This document shows positions 59,252 to 64,000 of a stretch of 64,000 bases of DNA, one piece after another. Within the stretch, counting starts at the first letter, position 1, and every line of letters starts with the position of its first letter. Origin of the DNA: Aerococcaceae bacterium DSM 111020. Its GTDB lineage: Bacteria; Bacillota; Bacilli; Lactobacillales; Aerococcaceae. The notes below the pieces were generated by a model. That model had not been told where the DNA came from, did not search any database, and saw only the letters and a list, made by a program, of their open reading frames with translations. The DNA is taken from positions 1 to 64,000 of the forward strand of contig JACBXP010000001.1 of NCBI GenBank assembly GCA_015863185.1, in the 5' to 3' direction. Made by a program: the position numbers and the translations under genes.

Positions 59252-59641
59252 ATGGCTAAAAGACAAACTAATCGCCGTCGTCGTGTGAAAAAGAATGTTG
59301 AACGTGGTATTGCACATATTCAGTCTACATTCAATAACACAATTGTTATGATCACTGACATGAATGGTAATGCGATTTCATGGTCATCAGCGGGAGCTCT
59401 TGGCTTTAAAGGCTCACGTAAATCAACACCATTTGCTGCTCAAATGGCTTCAGAAGTTGCTGCGAAATCAGCAATGGAAAATGGTATGAAATCCGTAGAA
59501 GTTGCAGTTAAAGGTCCTGGTTCAGGGCGTGAATCTGCTATTCGTTCATTGCAAGCTGCTGGCTTGGATGTTACAGCAATTCGCGACGTAACACCTATTC
59601 CGCATAACGGATGCCGTCCTCCAAAACGTCGCCGTGTTTAA
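59252..59641 (+). CDS. rpsK: Ribosomal protein S11
   Basis: This 129-residue 30S platform protein shows [38 protein letters not shown] and the end [16 protein letters not shown]. It is followed by rpoA after 82 bases. Confidence 0.97.
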   Translation: MAKRQTNRRRRVKKNVERGIAHIQSTFNNTIVMITDMNGNAISWSSAGALGFKGSRKSTPFAAQMASEVAAKSAMENGMKSVEVAVKGPGSGRESAIRSLQAAGLDVTAIRDVTPIPHNGCRPPKRRRV

Positions 59642-59723
59642 TGATAGTCACAATTAATTCAGCTCGTGAGGTTGCTACTGAATTATCATTTGAAAGCAAC
59701 GTTTTGAAAGGGGAAAATTATCA

Positions 59724-60668
59724 ATGATCGAAATTGAAAAGCCTGAGATAACAACGATTGAAGTCAGTGACGATGAGAAATTTGGCAAGATCGTAATTGA
59801 ACCACTAGAGCGTGGCTATGGAACTACCCTTGGAAATTCATTACGTCGTATTTTGTTATCATCTTTACCAGGTGCAGCCGTAAAAAGTGTGCAAATTGAT
59901 GGCGTATTACATGAATTTGCGACGATTGACGGTGTCGTTGAAGATGTACCTGCTATCATTCTAAATTTGAAGTTATTAGCTTTAAAAATTGATTCAGAAG
60001 ATGATAAAGTATTAGAGCTCAATGTAGTAGGTCCAAAGACAGTAACGGCAGCAGATATTATTCATGATAATGAGGTGCAAATTCTTAATCCTGAATTAGA
60101 AATCTGTACATTAGCAGACGGTGCAGAACTAAAAATGCTGTTAAATGCATCCAATGGACGCGGATATGTTCGTAGTGAGAATAATAAAACAGAGGATATG
60201 CCAGTTGGTGTATTACCTGTGGATTCTATTTATACCCCAATCAAAAAGGTCAATTATCAGGTTGAAAATACACGCATTGGGCAACAAAATATCTATGATA
60301 AATTAACGATGGATATTTGGACAAATGGGTCAATCAGTCCTGAAAAATCATTGAGTTTGGCAGCAAAAATTCTATCTGAACACTTGAATATCTTCGTTAA
60401 TTTAACCGAAGAAGCACGTGAAGCTGAAATCATGGTTGAAAAAGAAGAGTCAGAAAAAGAAAAAGTTCTCGTAATGACAATTGAAGAATTAGATTTATCA
60501 GTCCGTTCTTACAATTGTTTGAAACGTGCGGGAATTAATACGATTCAAGAATTAACAGATAAGACTGAAGCAGAAATGATGAAGGTTCGTAATTTAGGGC
60601 GTAAATCATTAGCAGAAGTAAAAGGTAAACTATCAGACCTTGGTTTAAGTCTGAAAGACGAAGAATAA
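59724..60668 (+). CDS. rpoA: RNA polymerase alpha subunit
   Basis: This 314-residue protein starts RNA polymerase assembly through its N-terminal dimerisation domain ([20 protein letters not shown]) and contacts activators and UP elements through its C-terminal domain ([20 protein letters not shown] and [15 protein letters not shown]). Both domains are complete. GAAAGGGG lies before the ATG. Confidence 0.97.
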   Translation: MIEIEKPEITTIEVSDDEKFGKIVIEPLERGYGTTLGNSLRRILLSSLPGAAVKSVQIDGVLHEFATIDGVVEDVPAIILNLKLLALKIDSEDDKVLELNVVGPKTVTAADIIHDNEVQILNPELEICTLADGAELKMLLNASNGRGYVRSENNKTEDMPVGVLPVDSIYTPIKKVNYQVENTRIGQQNIYDKLTMDIWTNGSISPEKSLSLAAKILSEHLNIFVNLTEEAREAEIMVEKEESEKEKVLVMTIEELDLSVRSYNCLKRAGINTIQELTDKTEAEMMKVRNLGRKSLAEVKGKLSDLGLSLKDEE

Positions 60669-60691
60669 TAGATAAAAAGGAGGATTCCTGA

Positions 60692-61072
60692 ATGGCATAC
60701 CGTAAATTAGGTCGTACAAGTTCACAACGTAAAGCATTATTACGTGACTTAACGACAGACGTTATCATAAATGAACGCATTGAAACAACAGAAGCTCGTG
60801 CGAAAGAAGTACGTAAATTTGTTGATAAAATGATCACACTAGGTAAAAAAGGTGATTTATCGAGTCGACGTAAAGCAGCTGCTTTCTTACGTAATGAATT
60901 AGCAGATGCACGCATTGAAGACGATGAAGTTATCATCGAAACTGTGTTACAACGTGTATTCAATGAATATGCTGAACGCTACGCTGACCGTAATGGTGGG
61001 TACACACGGATTCTGAAAAAAGGTCCACGTCGTGGAGACGGTGCACCGATGGTAATTTTAGAATTAGTTTAA
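60692..61072 (+). CDS. rplQ: Ribosomal protein L17
   Basis: This 126-residue 50S protein at the tunnel exit reads [19 protein letters not shown] then [20 protein letters not shown], ending [16 protein letters not shown]. It is the last gene of the ribosomal cluster. The ecfA energy-coupling genes that often follow are absent. Confidence 0.97.
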   Translation: MAYRKLGRTSSQRKALLRDLTTDVIINERIETTEARAKEVRKFVDKMITLGKKGDLSSRRKAAAFLRNELADARIEDDEVIIETVLQRVFNEYAERYADRNGGYTRILKKGPRRGDGAPMVILELV

Positions 61073-61083
61073 TAACGACAAAT

Positions 61084-61187
61084 CACTTAGATGATGGGGA
61101 GTGTTACGATTAATCGATGGATTAGTCTAGCTCTGTGCCGCGACTTAATTTATTAGGTCGCGGCAAACATCGTTAAGTGTTTTTTTG
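61084..61187 (+). terminator. Terminator of the ribosomal supercluster
   Basis: An inner stem TGCCGCGACTT (61136-61146) with AGGTCGCGGCA (61155-61165) is enclosed by CACTTAGATGATG (61084-61096) pairing imperfectly with CATCGTTAAGTG (61168-61179), followed by a run of T. Confidence 0.85.
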
Positions 61188-61251
61188 CTTATAATTTAAA
61201 TGTTTTTTCGTAGTTCATAGATTTAAGATAGATTAGTGTGATAAGATTTGT

Positions 61252-61361
61252 TATACTAAGGACATTCAGTAAAAATTGAATATTATTATCGGTCGAGTGC
61301 ACATCTTGAGGTTCCTCTATTCTAGGGCGGGAATAGAACTTTTAATTTGTGCATTTTTTTT
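61252..61361 (+). promoter_or_regulatory. Promoter and attenuator-like leader of ktrB
   Basis: TATACT at 61252-61257 is a good -10 with only a weak -35. In the leader, TGCACA at 61298-61303 pairs with TGTGCA at 61348-61353, followed by eight T. Inside lies a second stem with CTATTC and GAATAG. The whole forms an intrinsic terminator about 25 bases before the ktrB start, so ktrB is probably controlled by attenuation. The signal is unknown, and I do not recognise a described riboswitch class. Confidence 0.55.
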
Positions 61362-61387
61362 GATTTCTTGGAAGGAAATAAAAAGAC

Positions 61388-62719
61388 ATGCTACAATTTA
61401 AAAAATTATCCATCACTCAAAATATTTTATTAGGATTTGCCAGTGTCATTTTAGTAGGAACATTATTACTAATGCTTCCGATCAGTCATCAACCTGGCGT
61501 TGAAACAAAGTGGCTTGATGCATTATTTACGGCGACTTCAGCAGTGTGTGTAACCGGCCAAGTAACACTCAATACTATGGAACACTGGTCATATTTCGGG
61601 AAAACAGTTATTATTTCTCTCATTGAAATAGGTGGCTTGGGTTTTATGTCGGTTATCGTTATTCTCTTTGCTTTTTTTAAGAAAGAAGCGTCTGTTAAGC
61701 AAGATTTAGTCTTATTAGAATCCCTGAATATTGATAGTATGTCTGAATCCAAGGATTTAATGTTTTATATTATTCGTTTTGCTTTGACAGCTCAGACAAT
61801 TGGGGCAATATTGTTATGTTTTGATTTTATCCCACGCTTAGGATGGGCGAAAGGATTATATTTTTCATTTTTTCATAGTATTTCAGCCTTTTGTAATGCG
61901 GGCTTCGATTTATTCGGTGATAGTTTAATTGGTTTTAGAGATAATGCATATGTTGTTTTGGTTATCGCTGGGATGATCTTTACTGGTAGTTTTGGTTTTA
62001 TTGTTTGGCGTGATTTATTAACTTATTTTAAGAATCGTCGTTTACTCTTTCTTACGAAAGCTGTTCTTGTTACTATGGGGATGATACTTATTATTAGTAT
62101 TTTACTGATTACATTGATAGGAGAACAGAATCCTTATTTTGCTGACTTGGCATTACATGATCGTATAGCCAATTATATATTTTTAGCTATCACTCCGAGA
62201 ACAGCAGGCTACACTACAGTAGATTATGCCCAAGTGGGATTACCTATTGTCTTTATTACGATTGTTTTAATGTTTATCGGAGCGTCATCTGGTTCTACAG
62301 GTGGTGGATTAAAAATCACAACCGTATTTGTGTTAGGGCTATATTTCTTGCGTACATTTCAAGGAAAAGAAATGAATGCTTTCCGTCGCAGATTACCATT
62401 GTACTATGTTCACCGTGCCTTATTATTATTAATGGGTTCCATTACTTTAGTAACAGTTGCATCATTATTGTTAATGATAACAGAGACAATCCCGGCTGAA
62501 TTTGGCATTGAATATATTTTAATGGAAGTGGTATCCTGTTTTGCAACCGTTGGATTGACAATGGGACTGACACCAAATTTAACAGCGATTGGGAAATTGT
62601 TGTTGATTTTAGTTATGTTTATTGGAAGGGTCGGCTTGATGACTTTCTTATGGTCATTTGGATCACCTAAGAAAGAATCTTCCATTCATTTACCAGAAGG
62701 AAAATTAATGATTGGTTAA
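61388..62719 (+). CDS. ktrB: K+ uptake channel subunit, TrkH/KtrB family
   Basis: This 443-residue membrane protein has the four-fold M1-P-M2 repeat of the family. The selectivity-filter loops are visible as SAVCVTGQVTLN, SAFCNAGFDLFG, TPRTAGYTTVDY and SCFATVGLTMGL, each with the conserved glycine. It carries K+, often Na+-coupled, and needs the KtrA ring next door. The gene ends 13 bases before ktrA. The start ATG follows GGAAGG with rather long spacing. Confidence 0.93.
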   Translation: MLQFKKLSITQNILLGFASVILVGTLLLMLPISHQPGVETKWLDALFTATSAVCVTGQVTLNTMEHWSYFGKTVIISLIEIGGLGFMSVIVILFAFFKKEASVKQDLVLLESLNIDSMSESKDLMFYIIRFALTAQTIGAILLCFDFIPRLGWAKGLYFSFFHSISAFCNAGFDLFGDSLIGFRDNAYVVLVIAGMIFTGSFGFIVWRDLLTYFKNRRLLFLTKAVLVTMGMILIISILLITLIGEQNPYFADLALHDRIANYIFLAITPRTAGYTTVDYAQVGLPIVFITIVLMFIGASSGSTGGGLKITTVFVLGLYFLRTFQGKEMNAFRRRLPLYYVHRALLLLMGSITLVTVASLLLMITETIPAEFGIEYILMEVVSCFATVGLTMGLTPNLTAIGKLLLILVMFIGRVGLMTFLWSFGSPKKESSIHLPEGKLMIG

Positions 62720-62732
62720 TAAGGAGAATAGA

Positions 62733-63419
62733 ATGAAAAGTACAAATCGTATTGGTGTATTAGGTTTAGGTATATTTGGTACAGCACTTGCTCGCTCATT
62801 GACAGATAATGGTGTACAAGTCATTGGAATAGATGAGGATATGGACCATGTTAGAGAAGTAATGGATGATATAGATTACGCTGTACAAGCTGATTTTACC
62901 CAAATCGATCAGTTACAAGAAGCAGGGATTGATCAATGTCAGACAGTAGTGATTGCTTCATCATTACATTTAGAAGATGTGATTTTAGCGATTATGAATT
63001 TAGAGCAATTAGGTGTTTCTGAAATTATCGTCAAGAGTAAAAATGAAAGTCATAAGGAAGTCTTAAAGAGAGTAGGAGCTCATAAAGTAATCTTGCCTGA
63101 AAGGGATATGGGAGTACAAATTGGACAATTATTAAGTCAATCTCCTACACAAAGTTTATTAGCGATTGACGAACAGCATGAAGTGATTGAATTCAAAGTT
63201 AAACCAGAATGGATAGGTAAAACAATTAGTGAGTTAGATTTACGATCACGATATCATGTTAATATTATAGCAATCGGTTCGGTGGATACGAAAAGACTCG
63301 ATGTGACTATTACACCAGATCAAGTTGTACAAGCTGATAATTATTTCGTAGGAATTACAGAAGATCTCTCAGCTATGGATCATTTAAGGAAATATAAAAA
63401 TAGTAGAGTAAGGTTGTGA
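62733..63419 (+). CDS. ktrA: K+ uptake regulatory subunit KtrA (RCK protein)
   Basis: This 228-residue cytoplasmic protein forms the ring that gates KtrB. It has the RCK_N nucleotide fold with GLGIFGTALARSLTDNGVQV and the RCK_C domain (about 140-220), EFKVKPEWIGKTISELDL. ATP, ADP and c-di-AMP are known ligands of the family. The ATG at 62733 follows AAGGAG. An in-frame earlier start at 62712 would overlap ktrB and lacks a site. Confidence 0.94.
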   Translation: MKSTNRIGVLGLGIFGTALARSLTDNGVQVIGIDEDMDHVREVMDDIDYAVQADFTQIDQLQEAGIDQCQTVVIASSLHLEDVILAIMNLEQLGVSEIIVKSKNESHKEVLKRVGAHKVILPERDMGVQIGQLLSQSPTQSLLAIDEQHEVIEFKVKPEWIGKTISELDLRSRYHVNIIAIGSVDTKRLDVTITPDQVVQADNYFVGITEDLSAMDHLRKYKNSRVRL

Positions 63420-63423
63420 TAAA

Positions 63424-63774
63424 ATGGCTGAAAATATTGTCGAGCAAGTAAAAATGGCAGAATCGAGAATCAATGAATTGAATGATTCTTTAAGTCAAGC
63501 AAAAGAGCAGTTGCGACAACAAATGGAAAAAGATTTAAAAGAGTATCATCAGCAATTCATCAAAGAACAACAAATGTATCAATCACAATTGAAGGCAGAT
63601 AATCAAAATGCCCTAGAAGAACAAAAGGAATCAATGCGACAAGAATTACAAAGATATCAAGAGAATATTCAACAAGAATATGAACAAAACAAAGACACGT
63701 GGATTCGTTTAGGTGTGGAGGAGGTAATGAGAACTTATGGCTATCGCCCAAATGAAACGGTTGACAATAGTTAG
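63424..63774 (+). CDS. ntpF: V-type ATPase peripheral stalk subunit (NtpF/subunit G-H-like)
   Basis: This 116-residue protein is almost wholly a charged coiled coil rich in Gln and Glu (AESRINELNDSLSQAKEQLR and onwards), as in NtpF/AhaH stalk subunits of V/A-type ATPases. It starts 4 bases after ktrA, so K+ uptake and the ATPase genes are in one transcript, and overlaps the next gene by 38 bases. The family call rests on composition and on the NtpI-like neighbour. Confidence 0.8.
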   Translation: MAENIVEQVKMAESRINELNDSLSQAKEQLRQQMEKDLKEYHQQFIKEQQMYQSQLKADNQNALEEQKESMRQELQRYQENIQQEYEQNKDTWIRLGVEEVMRTYGYRPNETVDNS

Positions 63775-64000
63775 TGAGCCTCATTTAATACAACCATTAC
63801 TATTCAATTTACAGGAAGTAAAGAAATCAGAAGTATCAGCATGGACTGAATTAGCAGAAGATGCAAAAAATGTATTGCAGAAACATTCGCAAACAATTGA
63901 CCAAAGAATTCAAGATGAAATGACTTTACGTGATTTAAGAAATGCGATTAGCTTTCTACAAGAATATGTACCTAAAAGAAATTGGCGTCAATACTTTGAA
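63737..64000 (+). CDS. ntpI: V-type ATPase subunit I (NtpI), N-terminal part
   Basis: The frame runs off the right edge after 88 residues. It begins MAIAQMKRLTIVSEPHLIQ, the typical NtpI start, followed by LLFNLQEVKKSEVSAW and a helical, charged stretch, which fits the cytoplasmic half of the a/I subunit. The full protein would add a membrane half that guides Na+ or H+. GGAGGT lies 13 bases before the ATG. An in-frame ATG at 63752 is possible, but the first agrees with the family. Confidence 0.82.
   Translation, partial: MAIAQMKRLTIVSEPHLIQPLLFNLQEVKKSEVSAWTELAEDAKNVLQKHSQTIDQRIQDEMTLRDLRNAISFLQEYVPKRNWRQYFE

Noticed and set aside
61252-61387. A c-di-AMP (ydaO-type) riboswitch before ktrB
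   Set aside because: The leader is too short and lacks the conserved blocks of that class, although a K+ transporter is a usual target.

Overview
The window is chromosomal DNA from a low-GC Gram-positive bacterium. The ribosomal genes, the zinc-type S14, the many PTS permeases, the cre-like sites and the start of an Ntp-type (V-type) ATPase operon point to Lactobacillales, probably near Aerococcaceae or Carnobacteriaceae. That placement is inference from gene content; no rRNA gene is present to settle it.

The left 39 kb is a carbohydrate island. After an IS30-type transposase remnant (2-340) come a glucose-type EIIA on the minus strand and a mannose-family PTS operon (EIIAB, EIIC, EIID, DUF956) with a peptidase-like protein, a Gfo/Idh/MocA oxidoreductase, a ROK kinase and mannose-6-phosphate isomerase behind it. 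Next are a fragment of a mannitol-type EIIB, an FGGY sugar kinase, a DeoR regulator and a complete ascorbate operon (ulaG-C-A-B-D, a terminator, then ulaE-F). An alpha-glucoside operon follows (PTS EIICB, a small membrane protein, GH4 6-phospho-alpha-glucosidase, RpiR regulator, CutC). At 23.5-28.6 kb a LysR regulator heads a four-gene fatty-acyl-CoA module (thiolase, hydroxyacyl-CoA dehydrogenase, enoyl-CoA hydratase, acyl-CoA dehydrogenase/oxidase), which is unusual for this order. Two tandem GPH-family sugar transporters, 6-phosphogluconate dehydrogenase, a creatininase-like protein with a divergent AraC regulator, and the PTS-driven dihydroxyacetone kinase operon dhaKLM complete the island. 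Several operons carry cre-like sites, so shared CcpA control is likely.

From 40.5 kb on the window is housekeeping. It holds the str operon (rpsL, rpsG, fusA, with tuf on its own promoter), a mechanosensitive channel, a QueT-family transporter with a possible preQ1-type leader, and then the S10-spc-alpha supercluster from rpsJ to rplQ, including secY, adk, infA, rpmJ and rpoA. After a strong terminator, a K+ uptake pair (ktrB, ktrA) preceded by a leader terminator runs directly into the first genes of a V-type ATPase (ntpF-like, ntpI), which the window edge cuts.

The points most worth following are the acyl-CoA operon without electron-transfer flavoprotein genes and its probable AUC start codon, the metal-site-deficient M24 protein, the ktrB and queT leaders, and the duplicated GPH transporters with a shared upstream motif.
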